Shown: positions 1 through 10,586 of the stretch, in pieces
How positions within the stretch are numbered: position 1 is the stretch's first letter
Layout of the letters: each line of letters opens with the position of its first letter
Source of the DNA: Annona cherimola
Taxonomy: Eukaryota; Streptophyta; Magnoliopsida; Magnoliales; Annonaceae
Direction of reading: 5' to 3'
DNA: 64,000 nucleotides
Assembly (NCBI GenBank): GCA_030490835.1
Contig: CM059971.1
Span: forward strand, 24,359,817-24,423,816
The notes under the pieces: model-generated
The model's input: only the letters and a program-made list of their open reading frames with translations
Database searches by the model: none
What the model was told of the DNA's origin: nothing
Translations under genes and position numbers: made by a program

Positions 1-629
1 CGGGAGCTTTCCCGTCTTCTGGCAGTGAGTTTCTGAAGTTTCTACCCAAATCGCACAGAAACCTGAAAAGTTTTTAGGTCCAGAGGCGTTCAGCTCACAA
101 AACAGCAAAGAACCCGCAAAGAGGGAGATAACCATTGAACCACGACTTGTAACTGTCCAAGCACGCGAAACGAACCTAAAGGAACGACCTCCGGCGATAT
201 AAAACCAATTAACGCTAAAAAAAATTTGGCGTAAAAATCACATTTTTTCCATAACCTGGGTGTTTTCTAGTCACACTTCCAGAAACGCTTCAAGCGAACT
301 AGTCTTTCCTCCAGAGACTCTTCAAGCGAACTGGTCATTCTTCCAGACACGCTTCAAGCGAATTGGTCATTTTTCCAGAGACGCCTCAGGCAAACACAAC
401 CCGTGGACCTCAAACATTCTCACGCGTGGAACTTAAAATAAATAAAATCTGCAAAGAACACAAAAGGACCTGGACTTGCAAGCATCCATCCAAAGGTTGA
501 TCTCCTTATTATTTGTTTACAAGTACTAATCACTTTTATTGATTGCTCAGGTTCTTCACCATAACTTGAAGGTGAAGCAAGTCAACCGTAGATCGAAGCG
601 CTGTGGTTATCAAATAGAGAGCAGCTAGG
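1..629 (+). other. Leader region of the gag-only gypsy element
   Basis: This is the non-coding stretch upstream of gag. It contains short repeated phrases such as gcgaactggtcattcttcca at about 300-375, and the motif GAAAAGTTTTTAGGTC at about 73, which recurs at about 3085 and 3245 in the same element. A degraded primer-binding site resembling the initiator-Met type may lie at about 605-622 (tggttatcaaatagagagc), but the match is weak. No ORF of interest. Confidence 0.45.
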
Positions 630-2621
630 ATGGAGTCCGAACAATCCTCACGCTATGGAGATCGAGATCACCAGCTCGAACAGTCCATTGAAGCTTATAT
701 GGCGGTCATGGACAAGAGGATGCAAAAGTTGAAAAAAGCCTTGTCAAACATGAGGCAACCTCTAATTGGTGGCCAGACTACGGCTACACCACCATTCTAT
801 TCTCAAAATCTGAACATAGAGCAAGACGGAGGACCTCAACAATCTTCCCACAAGTCACGGAACGATCACTATAAAAAAGAGGAGTCAGTCTTAGAACAAG
901 GCCGTAATGAAATCCAAGACTTCAAGAACCAACTTCAGAACCAACTAAAAGAAATAGATGAGCGAATCCGACAACATCAAGGAGAGGGCCTACCCTTGGC
1001 CAAAATCGAAGACCTATGCCCATTCCCCGACATCAAGCTACCCGATAAGTTCAAAATCCCAACTTTACCCGCATATGAAGGAGACTCATGCCCAATGGCT
1101 CATCTCAAGGTCTTTTGCGGCATCCTATACCCCTTGGTGCAAAGCGAAAAAATTTTGATAAGGCTATTCCAACATAGCTTAAAGAAATATGCCTTGGAAT
1201 GGTACACGTCACTTGATTGCCGGTTGATTAAAACATGAGAACAACTCTCCTTAGCCTTCATGGACCGCTTTTCATATATGCTAAACACGGCTCCCAAAAG
1301 GGCCCATCTCGAAGCACTCAAGCAAGAAGAGGATGAAACATTCTCAGAGTATGTGGCTAGATGGCGTGCCTTGGCGGCGAAGATGAAAAGCTCGTTGCCG
1401 TTCGACGAGCAAATCTCCATCATCATCAACTCAACACACCTGAGCATCTCGGGCTACCTCATCTCTCACCCATATGTCAACTTCACTTAGCTCCTCCAAG
1501 CCGGGGACCAAGTGGAGGCGGGAATCAGACATGACACCATCTTCCCATGACCACAACAGGAGAATGCTATTTATCCTGAACAAGCAAGCCGAACATCTCA
1601 AATAGCGGACATCGACATAGAAGTCAATTTTGTGAAGGGTAATGCCAAAACCTTTGACCCTTCTATTTTCATAACAAGAGTCAAACCCCATAATGCTCTT
1701 ATTATTTTATAAGGCCGAAATTCCAATTCTATTGTCCATCAAAGAAAAAGTGTTGAGCCGGTCATTTTATTGGGAAAACTTGTCATGCCTACGCGAGAGA
1801 ATCCTATTTTGCATAAATCCCCTATTGTTCAAAAAACATCCTCCAATACTTTTCCTACAAACCCAGGTACTCCTCCAAAGATAGCAAATCAAACAACTTT
1901 GCCTTACTTCCCCCCAGAAAATGCCTTCATTCCTGTTAACCAACCAACATGCCCGCAGTCTAAAAATGTAGAAGAGAACCTCAAAGCTCCTTACACCCCT
2001 ACTCCTAGCATCCCCCCAAAGCAGTCATTGTCATCATCTTTTACACAACCATGCCCGGCCACGGAAGGTGAAATATTAATTTTATCAACAAAGCAGACAA
2101 ACACCTCAGAAAAGGAAACGCTAGCCAAAGAGCACAAATCTCAAGAAATTCCTACACAAGAAAAGCTAAATTGAAGAGACCATCTACAAGTCACAAATGA
2201 AGTTATCCCTCACACAGACAATCAAGCAGAGGCATCTAGAAAGCCTCAACAAACCATCATCAACACAGGCAATATCGACGAAGTCGAACAGCCAACAAGG
2301 TTAGCCCCGGAAGCCGCAGAATGCGCGGGGCACACAACCATCATCTATCAACCTACGGTCACAAATACATCTTCATCAACACATCCACAAGGGATATTTC
2401 AAAACAGCTACCAGATAGTCTTTCCATCAAGCTTGGCAGGAAAAATGCCAACAACCAGTGAAGATAATATTTCACGGAGGGCAAAAAGCGCACAAAAAGC
2501 AAAAGGCTGGGGGCATGCCAGAGAAGCACGGGGGCAACCTACCAAAGCCGCATGCCAGAGAAGCATTAAGTTCAAGATACAAAGAAAAAATTACAAACGA
2601 AGGCTGAAGAGAAAAAGGTAA
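630..2621 (+). pseudogene. gag: gag pseudogene of a Ty3/gypsy (Tat/Ogre-like) element
   Basis: A single reading frame runs about 664 codons from ATG 630 to TAA 2619-2621. It is interrupted only by in-frame stops at 1236, 1488, 1548, 1710 and 2172; no frameshift is needed. The N-terminal part (about 100 residues) is charged and Gln-rich, a likely coiled coil. Residues about 125-300 match the retrotransposon gag (capsid) fold of Tat-clade elements, with CPFPDIKLPDKFKIP, YEGDSCPMAHLK, ALEWYTSL and ETFSEYVARWRALAAKM. The C-terminal third is Pro/Ser/Thr-rich and basic; no CCHC knuckle is seen. The first stop follows RLIKT, where the family usually has Trp, so TGG-to-TGA is likely; the second looks like CAG-to-TAG. 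The protein cannot be made whole now. Family placement is from sequence feel, not a search. Confidence 0.75.
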
Positions 2622-3008
2622 AGAAAAATGCATCTACATCATCCCGAAGCATGGGGGCATGTGGTTCTAAAGAAAAATGACACAAATTACTTTTATATCA
2701 TGTTCAATCCTACATCAAATGAAGTTTAGGATCGGGGAGGCAAAGCTACATGAGGAAAGGGACGACATCCACCTTTCTGCACTCTCTATGAAAATGAGGG
2801 CAATCCATAACTGTTGAACTGTTTTTGCCGAAAACAAGCTTTGACGATCTAAAAAGTTTATGGGTTCCACAGCACCGCTCGCAAGGCAAACTTCCAGACA
2901 CTCGTAGCAACCCCGTAGCCTTGAAGGACAAGTGCAGAAAGTATCATGAAGAGATTTCGAGCCGGACGGACAAGAAAATCGCGCAAAATTAGGAAGGTAC
3001 AGAAATGT

Positions 3009-3258
3009 ACCTGCAAAATCCCGCAAAATCTAGATTTCAGCAAACGGATCACAGAAATCAAGGAGAACGCTGACAGACCTAGAAAGTTTTTAGGTCTGAA
3101 AAGTACGCGCGAAATCTGGATTTCAGCAACGCGAATCACGGAAAAAATCGCGCAAATCCGAGAAGTACGGCACTGCAAAATCCCGTAAAATCCGGATTTC
3201 AGTTGGCGGATCGCGGAAATCAAGGAGGACGCTGACAGACCTGAAAAGTTTTAAGGTC
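3009..3258 (+). repeat. Imperfect tandem duplication, about 160-bp period
   Basis: Two copies are visible, starting near 3009 (tgcaaaatcccgcaaaat) and near 3171 (tgcaaaatcccgtaaaat). Each runs through a GATTTCAG...CGGATC segment and GACGCTGACAGACCT-like text into AAAGTTTTTAGGTCT. A partial third echo occurs at 55-85. The array ends in a TATATATAATGG run (3259-3272) that resembles a TATA element, with no proof of function. Confidence 0.6.
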
Positions 3259-3272
3259 TATATATATAATGG

Positions 3273-5645
3273 ATACACAACAGCTCTTATGCAAAATTTC
3301 CAACGGCTTACGGCCTACAAATGATCAAGGCATTACAAGGGACGTCAAGAAGAAGAGCTTTACAAGATTAATGCCCTGCAGAAGCCAAATATCACATACA
3401 CGCATCCAAAGCAAAGGACAAGAAGGTCTTCCAAACAAATGAACCAATATTCACACGGATTTACATCCAAAAAAGGGATACCCGAGCATTTGAATTTATA
3501 AGAAAAATACATTTTGGCTAAAAATGGAAGAGATGAAGGAGTATCTCCAATGCATCCCGCCAGCAGCCGCAGCCCTTGCCTTTGAGGATGAAGTCTTCTT
3601 GCCAAGTCTCGCGGCATCATCCGGAATCTCTATAGGCATATCCGCCAAAGACCGGCCACCTCGAAAAAGCTGCTACCACCGCGTCAACGCCAGCAAAGAA
3701 ACAAAGCAAGTGGCGGCGCTGGAAGAGGCGCAACCGGGGAGTCAAAAAAAATCACCACCAAATGCTCCTCCCGGCCACCCCAGCTTGATCCATGGCAATG
3801 ACAACAGCACGCTGAACGAGTCCCGACCACCATTAACTAGTAGGAAAATGGAAGGAACAAAAAGAAGGAACCTACCACCGATCTCTCATAAGGAGCCTCC
3901 GATGACCAATGATAGCTACACCACTAGCAGCCTCAGTGAAAACAGCGACGACCAGCCAGCCAGCCCTGCTTAAAGCCCCCAAACCGTACTCGCATCACGG
4001 CTGTCACCACCACCGCCACATTGACGCTGACAGCAAAACCCACCACTACCGCCACCGGCAACAAGGAAGGTTGGTCGCAGAAAGTCTCAAAAAAAACAAC
4101 ACTGGAAGTGACGCTGCCTTCGATCCGCCTGACCACCCCAATGACGACAGCAACGGCTCGCCGAAAATCGTGGCTGCCATTGACGATGAAGGGAAGGCCA
4201 CAAAAAAAGGGAGGAAAAATATATAGAAAAGGGGAAGGCAAGAGAGAATACCGCTTAACCAATCGCCGAGACTGTCACTGGCGACTAAACAAGGGAGGAT
4301 GGTGGCCGGGAACGGGGCAAATGATGACCCTAAAAGGACCGCTGAGGATGAACAACCACTATTACCCTGCCCGACCAAATGCCCAAAGGAGCTGGTGAAC
4401 GCCCAAAGCTGCCGATCGCAAAAGAAAGGGAGAAGGAAAAAAAAGAGAGGAAAAGACAAAAACCCACCCGGCATTGTCAGCAGAGAAGAAAGAAAAAAGA
4501 AAGAGGGGCGCGGTACCTGCTGATCTCTCGCCTGGAGCTCTGATGGTTAGCTACGGCAATCGCAAGGCCGTCAAACTGCCGCTGCCAATGACGACGAAGA
4601 GGATAGTAGCAGGAACGAAAAAGAGGAAACCAGAATCAACGATAAGAAGGGAGCCGCACATGCACCTGCCAGGACGAAATTCAAAAAATACACCCATCTC
4701 TTATTTTGAAAAAAAACTGGTAGCTATAGCAGTGGCCCAAGCGAATCACCTGCTGCTATTAACAAAAAAAAGAAAAGCTAGAAGTCAAAGGAAAATGCAG
4801 AAAATACCTACCCGCATAGGACCACGGCAGCAACCTGCGGACAGCAGTGACATCGCTCAAGCAAGCTCGCCGGAGGAGAAGAAGAATGAGCACTGACCAA
4901 AAGGACCGCCGAGGACGAAGACGACCACCTCCCCAAAAATCAGCGGAAGCATGATTGGCTGCCCGCCATGTGCGACGACGAACGGACGACAATAGCGCCA
5001 CCCAAGTAGGCAGGCACGACGGCTGGAGGCGAAGAAGAAGCTCCCAACAGCGGCAACAACGGTTGCAGCAACGACAGCCAAAAACAGGCAAGCCTCGATG
5101 GCAGCAACCACGATCGGTGCAGGAGAAGACCAGCCGAAAATCAGACGGCGATACAGTGGCTATTTCAACCAAGCAACAACGCGAGCAAGTAGCAGCAATG
5201 AATGGACACCTGAAACAGGGAAGAAAACCCAGCGGCAGCAAGCAAATCTGGCTGCGATGACCGGGAACGAAGAAAACCAGCGACACGACAACATGGCGGC
5301 GACCGCACAAGCAACGGCGGCGATGGCGATTCCAGTAACGGCAGCAGCCGGAAGAGGAGAAGGCGAACGGCGCACCTGGAAATCGACGCGAAGAAGAGAA
5401 AGAGCAACCGGAAGAGGGAAACCCCCATCAGAGACCCTAAAATTGGTTAAAATTGCAGAAAGCTCTCCGCCATCTCTAGAAATTACGAAATCATCCGGAT
5501 TTAAGACTAGTGCAAAATAAGCTAGCAAGTCCACAAATTTTCAAAAAAGACCACTCTCCCAGAAAAAACTTCATGAGTTTGCAGAAATTACGAAAATAAA
5601 AAACAAACAAAAGATTAAAAAAAACAAACAAAAATAAAAACAAAA
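3273..5645 (+). other. Non-coding filler of gag-only element, GC-rich
   Basis: A 2.3-kb internal stretch between gag and the 3' LTR. From about 3520 to 5500 it is clearly richer in G+C than its surroundings and full of CGGCAGC/GACGACG-like words, with overlapping open frames on both strands (for example minus 4759-5310 and plus 3524-3973). None shows a recognisable domain. The translations are low-complexity Arg/Lys/Ser or Cys/Arg/Leu mixtures, as expected of simple codon-like repeats. No pol motif is present. It could be captured host UTR or exon DNA, or an old family-specific spacer. Confidence 0.5.
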
Positions 5646-5703
5646 AAGAGAGAGAGAGAGAGAGAAAAAAAAAGGTAAAAGAAAAAAGAAGAAGAAGAAG
5701 AAT
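5646..5703 (+). repeat. GA/GAA purine microsatellite
   Basis: About nine GA dinucleotides (5648-5665) are followed by A-rich DNA and GAA triplets (about 5688-5703), shortly upstream of the polypurine tract of the gypsy element. Simple-sequence expansion; no coding role. Confidence 0.85.
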
Positions 5704-5766
5704 GTTTAGGTTAATGCTAAAAGGGGTGTCCGGCACTTTGCCATTCACCGTCAAGACGCATCTGGC

Positions 5767-5779
5767 AAAGGGGGGCAAC
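5767..5779 (+). other. Polypurine tract of gypsy element
   Basis: AAAGGGGGGCAAC lies immediately before the LTR start TGTTGACACC. A purine run ending at a TG boundary is the usual plus-strand primer for reverse transcription, and this fixes the element orientation as plus. Confidence 0.75.
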
Positions 5780-6616
5780 TGTTGACACCCCACCTTTGGG
5801 CCCAAAAATCGATAAAATGGAAAAGGTCCCAAGCCCAAACAAATTCAAGGCAAAAGGAGGTTTAAGCTAACTAAGCAGACCCTTCCGAACTCAGCCCACG
5901 GGAGCGAAGCTCCACCAAGCCTTGAAGCAGGCTTTTCAACAAACCAGATCTGGCCCACAAAGAGCAAAGCTCCTACAGGCCACCTCAATGGACTCCACAA
6001 AGCAGCCCACCAAGCTTCAGAAGCAGGCTTCTCTACAACTTTGGACCTCTACAACGGCCCACCTAAAACGACGGGCTTAGCCAAGCTCTAGCCCACCAAG
6101 TTCCAACCCACTATGGAAGGAGCCCGCCAAGCTCAAGCTCATGGACCAAGTCCAACCACTCAAGAGGCCCAAGGCCCATACTCTCACTTCAAGCTCAAGC
6201 TCAAGCTCATGGACCAAGTTCAAACACTCAAGAGGCGCAAGGCCCATACTCTCACTCCAAGTTCAAGCTCATGGACCAAGTCCGACCACTCAAGAGGCTC
6301 AAGGCCCATGATCCAAACTCAAGCCCCGGCAAGGCAGGCACACGCGGGTCCACTAATCCCAGCATAATACGTTGTCATTATGCTACCGGATTTGTGACTT
6401 GACCCATGTACGGAAAGTCTTGTCTTAGCTGTTATGCTGCCGAACTCACGAGAAAACACCCGCACGCCAACCTTTCTAAAAAACGTGAAGTCTAACGTGT
6501 TTTACCCCATATGGATGCAGGAAAACTAAGCCCACGTCACTGTCCAACACGACCCAAACTTCCAAGGCCCGGGAAACCATTGCGAGCCCATCGTAGCGCT
6601 CGCGGCGGGTGCTACA
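5780..6616 (+). mobile_element. 3' LTR of gag-only Ty3/gypsy element
   Basis: Starts TGTTGACACCCCACCTTTGG directly after the polypurine tract and ends near GGTGCTACA at 6616, after which the sequence becomes AT-rich host-like DNA. About 837 bp. It contains a tandem repeat block (6135-6330) and is GC-moderate throughout. The left LTR needed to confirm the ends and date the insertion is outside the window. Confidence 0.65.
6135..6330 (+). repeat. Three tandem copies of a 62-68 bp unit inside the gypsy LTR
   Basis: The phrase CTCATGGACCAAGT recurs at about 6138, 6206 and 6268, followed each time by (C/A)ACTCAAGAGGC and AAGGCCCATACTCTCACT or a close variant. Spacing differs by one CAAGCT hexamer, showing nested hexamer slippage within the longer unit. 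Confidence 0.85.
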
Positions 6617-6924
6617 GTATGCTATGAGAATGAACAAATATAAAAAGAAAAAGTAAAAATAAATATAATCATGCAAAATAATATTGATGTTATAATCTTT
6701 TCCATTACTGTCATATGGATTTTTTATGACTAGTTTTAAGAAAAAAAATATAATGAACATTAACAATCTACCATAACAAATGAAGTACACTTTTTAATAG
6801 AAATTTGAGTGCATATAATTAAAAAATAAAAATAAACCTGATTCTTACTCACCATAATTTATTTAGTTTAGTTTCCTCCCATGTCTCGTTATTATTGTCA
6901 CAAATCTTGTGATATTCAAATATA
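6617..6924. other. AT-rich intergenic DNA
   Basis: No gene, repeat structure or RNA motif recognised. An open frame here (6476-6790 minus) is a low-complexity Phe/Ile/Tyr-rich artefact that also crosses the LTR edge. Confidence 0.6.
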
Positions 6925-7199
6925 GGATGTGTTTGGTTGGGCTAAAAAAATCAATAAAAAACTTTTCACTTCCCGTAAGTATCTTATTTTTTAATAATTT
7001 TTTCACATTTTTTTTACAAAATATCATACTTTCAATTATTTCTACATAACTACTCATATGACTAACTTATCTATTTTAACTTCATTCTTTTTATACATCA
7101 TCATTACCCCTACGTGTCATACCATTTTCTATTAATTTGATTAACTGTTATCTCTAAAACTTTTTATGAAAAAAGTTTTACTCCCAACCAAACATACCC
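6925..7199. mobile_element. MITE candidate (PIF/Harbinger, Tourist-like)
   Basis: Terminal inverted repeats: left GGATGTGTTTGGTTGGGC, right (as read on minus) GGGTATGTTTGGTTGGGAG. The G(G)TGTGTTTGGTT start is typical of Tourist-like MITEs. Length about 275 bp, AT-rich interior, no ORF. The 3-bp target duplication expected for the family is not clear (ATA on the left, AAA on the right), so the exact edge is uncertain. Confidence 0.6.
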
Positions 7200-7666
7200 A
7201 AAAATAATTTTAAATATATTTACATAAAAAATTGTAGCACATACGAAAAGAAATGAATTAAATATACATTGAAAATGAAAGAGAATAATGATATAATCAT
7301 AAAATAAGTACAAGCAAACAGCAATGTAACATGCACGAATGCATCCATAGTGTAAATTATGTTTTAAAAAGACATTCAGAAGTTTTAATTTAATAACAGA
7401 AAAGACTCACATAGCATATAGTATATATATTAAGTCATAATGGTCGATTCAGAAACATTACCTGCCATCTTAGCACACATGATGGCATGCACATGATCTT
7501 GGAAATTCAATATTAATTTTTAACAAAAGAAGGTTGGCTGCACGTCATGTTATTTGGTTGGCCCTTTTTTCTCTTTTGGTCCAATGTCAAAGATAAGAGA
7601 GCATTTAGCATGGCAAAATAACTTTTTCTTAAGTTTGGCACAACATGATTCTTCTCTTAAATGCAG
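7200..7666. other. AT-rich intergenic or intronic DNA
   Basis: No feature recognised; it ends in a pyrimidine-containing stretch and AAATGCAG that could be the 3' end of an intron before the exon-like segment at 7667. Confidence 0.5.
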
Positions 7667-7787
7667 GTGAGAAAGCTTTGCAGTAAAGCCCGCATAGCTG
7701 AAGAAATGGCAAGAAGCCATCTCAACAGGACAATTGAATATTTGTTGACAATTATTGATACTTTCAATGGGCTCAGTCCATTTGCAA
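7667..7787 (+). other. Exon-like segment of an unidentified gene
   Basis: 121 bp open in one frame (about 40 residues, e.g. EEMARSHLNRTIEYLL), preceded by AATGCAG and followed by AAGTAAAT, acceptable plant acceptor and donor sites. The peptide is amphipathic, with balanced charged and hydrophobic residues and clearly higher complexity than surrounding spurious frames. I do not recognise the protein. Caution: CAGGTGAGA at the supposed acceptor would also make a good donor, so the exon call could be reversed or accidental. No neighbouring exon was found. Confidence 0.3.
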
Positions 7788-8007
7788 GTAAATCCTTAAT
7801 TCCTGCACATCATCTATAAGCTGCCTGCATGTCTAAATTTTAATGTTAGGAAAAAAATGGTAGGGAACCTGTACTACTGCAGCTACTCATACAGGGTATC
7901 TTCTTGTGACAACCCTAGGTTTTTCTAGTCTAGAGAACCAAAATGTTTTAGTGCCCATTTCATGAACTCAGAAAAACAGCATTATCTCTACTGCCAGAAT
8001 TTGAAGA

Positions 8008-8183
8008 TGTAACGCATCAGCCCAACTGTCGCAGATATTGTCCGCTTTGAGCCTTAGCCCGCACAATTTTATCCTTTTGAGTACTTTGAATGTACCGCAA
8101 AAGGTATATTCAACAGAATTATCAACGGCCTCTACTTATAGCTCAGGTTCACTCCTTCGTCCTAACTAATGTGGGATGTTACA
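8008..8183. mobile_element. Solo LTR, 176 bp (TRIM-like), with TSD
   Basis: Bounded by TGTAAC...TTACA and flanked by perfect 5-bp direct repeats GAAGA (8003-8007 and 8184-8188). The interior has GCAGATATTGTCCGCTTTG and ends in AATGTGGGATGTTACA, a word set that I recall from a widespread plant dispersed repeat. TG...CA ends plus a 5-bp duplication are the signature of LTR-element integration. With no internal domain, this is a solo LTR, and its small size suggests a TRIM. Family attribution is from memory only. Confidence 0.75.
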
Positions 8184-8188
8184 GAAGA

Positions 8189-8893
8189 ACTCTTAGTTTT
8201 TGGTTCTTTGTCTTTTAAACATTGCGACAGCAAAGGGTGAGATTTGCAAATCGAGTTGAAGAGAAGCATGTTCCGAAATTTGAGAAACAAAACGGGTGAA
8301 ATAGTGAGGAAATGCTCTAATAGGCCTAACTCATCCCTTACTTCACTGCCCCATAATCTTATGCCTAATTTTAGACTTTAAAACTTAGGGATTCTAATAC
8401 ATATCATTCCTATATAATTTTAAGCTAATATCTTTACAATGTTCCAAACAAAATTGCATGCACCATACTCATTTACATGACTGCACAGTCACCACCATCA
8501 TAGACAACTTGATTTTAACATTCTAATGGCTTAAGCATCACATGCACAAATAATACAAAAGGCTCATGCCAATACACGGTTTTCATAGCTTTCCTCAATC
8601 ATGATTTTATTAAATTTGAATCTTTCTTCTAGACACGATTCAGCATTCAAAATCAATAATCCTTGAGATTCCAAGCATGATACGCCTGCATAAACAAGGA
8701 TGGAAGAGAAATTTGAAACGCAAATTCTGCGCGTTTGAATCTAAGCATAGGGCTTCCATTTAACAACCAATCGCCATGATTTCAACCCCATACACAGATC
8801 TACCCAAATCTAAGAAAAGCCCAATGATTCTAACATGTTTTGAGAAGAAATTGCAAAACACATTTTCCTTCTTCCTTCTTTCTGGACAGCATC
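8189..8893. other. Intergenic DNA, no feature
   Basis: About 700 bp of moderately AT-rich sequence without open frames, repeats or RNA motifs that I can support. Confidence 0.5.
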
Positions 8894-8898
8894 AATGA

Positions 8899-10581
8899 TG
8901 TTGGTCTCGAGTTAATGGCAATTACCCAAGAGGGGAGGGGTGAATTGGGTATTTAAAAATTTATAACTTAAACAGAAACTTTATCCCGGATTAATCTATT
9001 CCCCTTTATGAAGAAACGAAATGGAAAGCAATATAATGTAGAGAGCAGAAATATAAATCAAATACACAAGATTTTATAGTGGTTCGGGCAACCTCCCTAC
9101 TCCACTCTTCCAAGCTCACACTCCTTGTGACTTGGGTTCCACTATTGTATTTCACAAATACAACTAGAGTCACTGCTCTCTTCTAGATTCTAGCTCTAGG
9201 GGCATTAACAAACCACAACACAAGTAGGTGATGAGTTCCACTCCAATCACACACTATTTTGCTTACACTTGATCTTAGTTCCTCAAACTAAATCAATTTC
9301 AATACAGCAATGATAATAATAGCAAAAGAATCTACACGTTACAGTTGTGTAGAAGCAGTTTTGGCGCAGAGAAGAACATGTAGAGTTGGCTTTGAAGAAT
9401 CAGCAATTGAGCTCTAGCAGTTTGAAGCAAAATTCTTCTTCTAAAAACTGTCTTGATCACTTGAAGCTATTTAGAGATAGGAGTTATGAACAGTTAATGA
9501 ATCTCAGCTGCCTCCTTCGTTCACATTGAATGCCTTTTATAATTGTGGAGGGAATCCGAACGTTTGAAGGTAGATGGCGCGCATTTTATGCACCAACGTT
9601 CGAATATTTTCCGACCGTTACGACCCAAGTCGCAGGTGGAGTCGACTTCGGGTGCGACTTCGCCTGTCCGCAGCAACTTCAAGTTCCTAACTAGGTCGAC
9701 TTGGTCATCGACTTGACCCAAGTCGCAGGTGGAGTCGACTTCGGGTGCGACTTCACCTCGACAGTTTTGCTTGACGAACTTGAAATCTCTGAAATGCTTT
9801 TGATTGCTTGGGTTTCTTCATGTCTTGTTGTTCTTCCCTGATTTAGTTCTCTTTGAATCATTGTGTCTTCACTTTAGCTTGTTTCCTTTAGCTCCATGAT
9901 TTGCAAGCCTTGAGTCCTTGAGTCTTGAATCTTGTATTCATGAGCAAGTTCAGTATATCTTGATTAGAACAGTTGAGTTTATGCAACTTGCTTTCTTTGG
10001 ACTTGGATTAGTCTTCATATGTTCCAATTTAAACATCTGAGTTGACTTGCGCTTCATCTTTACTTAGTTCTGTCTTGAAGTCGATCTAATTCCAATTTGT
10101 CTTCTGAAATTTCTCCTCTGTCCGATCGAAGTCGATGCCGGAGTCGACTTGGTCTGCGACTTCGCCTAAGTCGCATGCTGAGTCGACTTGGGATGCGACT
10201 TCGGCACCCCCAGTTCTCGGTTTCAACTCTGGACAGAAAACGACGCCTCTAAGTCGCTACCGGAGTCGACTTGGCCTGCGACTTCACCTCAAGTCGCAAG
10301 TAGAGTCGACTTGGGGTGCGACTTCGCCACTTCGGAGTCTTGACTTCAACTCTGGAAGGAAATGTCATTTTGAAGTCGATGCTGGAGTCGAGTTGGTCTA
10401 CTTTGCCCAAGTTGCATGCGGAGTCGACTTGAAAATCGACTTAACCTGCCATGCTTCATTTTCTTCAAATGGATATAGCATTTAATCACTTCCACAATCA
10501 TGTTAGTAGCCAAGACTTACTCAAATTGATTTGTTAATCATCAAAACATATATTTAGCTTATTTTCCACATATTTCCAACA
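8899..10581 (-). mobile_element. Solo LTR of a SIRE-type Ty1/copia element
   Basis: Begins TGTTGGTCTCGAGTTAATGG and ends TATTTCCAACA (inverted terminal TGTTGG/CCAACA). It is flanked by 5-bp direct repeats AATGA at 8894-8898 and 10582-10586. 1683 bp. It is clearly homologous end to end with the LTR at 32534-34279 (shared starts, GGGTGAATTGGGTA, the GTCGAC palindrome array and the ATTGTTAATCATCAAAAC-like tail), but diverged. Orientation is minus by comparison with that LTR, whose element is on the minus strand. No internal domain remains: the solo LTR formed by recombination between the two LTRs. Confidence 0.92.
9622..10450 (-). repeat. GTCGAC palindrome array in solo LTR
   Basis: Two blocks (about 9622-9760 and 10125-10450) of units with the pattern AAGTCGCA-n5-GAGTCGACTT-n4-TGCGACTT. 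The centre is nearly self-complementary and the flanks AAGTCGCA/TGCGACTT pair with each other. In the right block, units group into a longer repeat of about 122 bp (starts near 10127, 10249, 10372) that ends in TTCAACTCTGGA. Open frames over this block are by-products of the repeat. Confidence 0.9.
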
Positions 10582-10586
10582 AATGA

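Larger units (their letters stand above)
1..6616 (+). mobile_element. Non-autonomous Ty3/gypsy element (gag-only), 5' end outside window
   Basis: Seen: a gag-like reading frame (630-2621), a long internal region with no protease, reverse transcriptase, RNase H or integrase motif in any frame, a polypurine tract (5767-5779) and an LTR start TGTTGACACC at 5780. The 5' LTR is not in the window. Known: gag-only or coding-poor gypsy relatives of the Tat/Ogre type are mobilised by enzymes from autonomous partners. Inference: this is such a dependent element, now dead because gag carries nonsense codons. The 3' boundary at 6616 (TG...CA ends) is estimated from the sharp fall in GC content. I could not confirm it with a target-site duplication because the left end is missing. 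Confidence 0.75.

Noticed and set aside
4759..5310. 183-residue minus-strand Cys/Arg/Leu-rich frame in the gypsy filler
   Set aside because: Overlaps several equally long frames on both strands in GC-rich low-complexity DNA; no motif, no start context, not shared with a known protein.
10135..10485. 116-residue plus-strand open frame with repeated SxxxxSTWxATS motifs
   Set aside because: It is a translation of the GTCGAC palindrome array in the solo LTR; the 122-bp period is not a multiple of three and the sister LTR keeps the DNA repeat, not the peptide.
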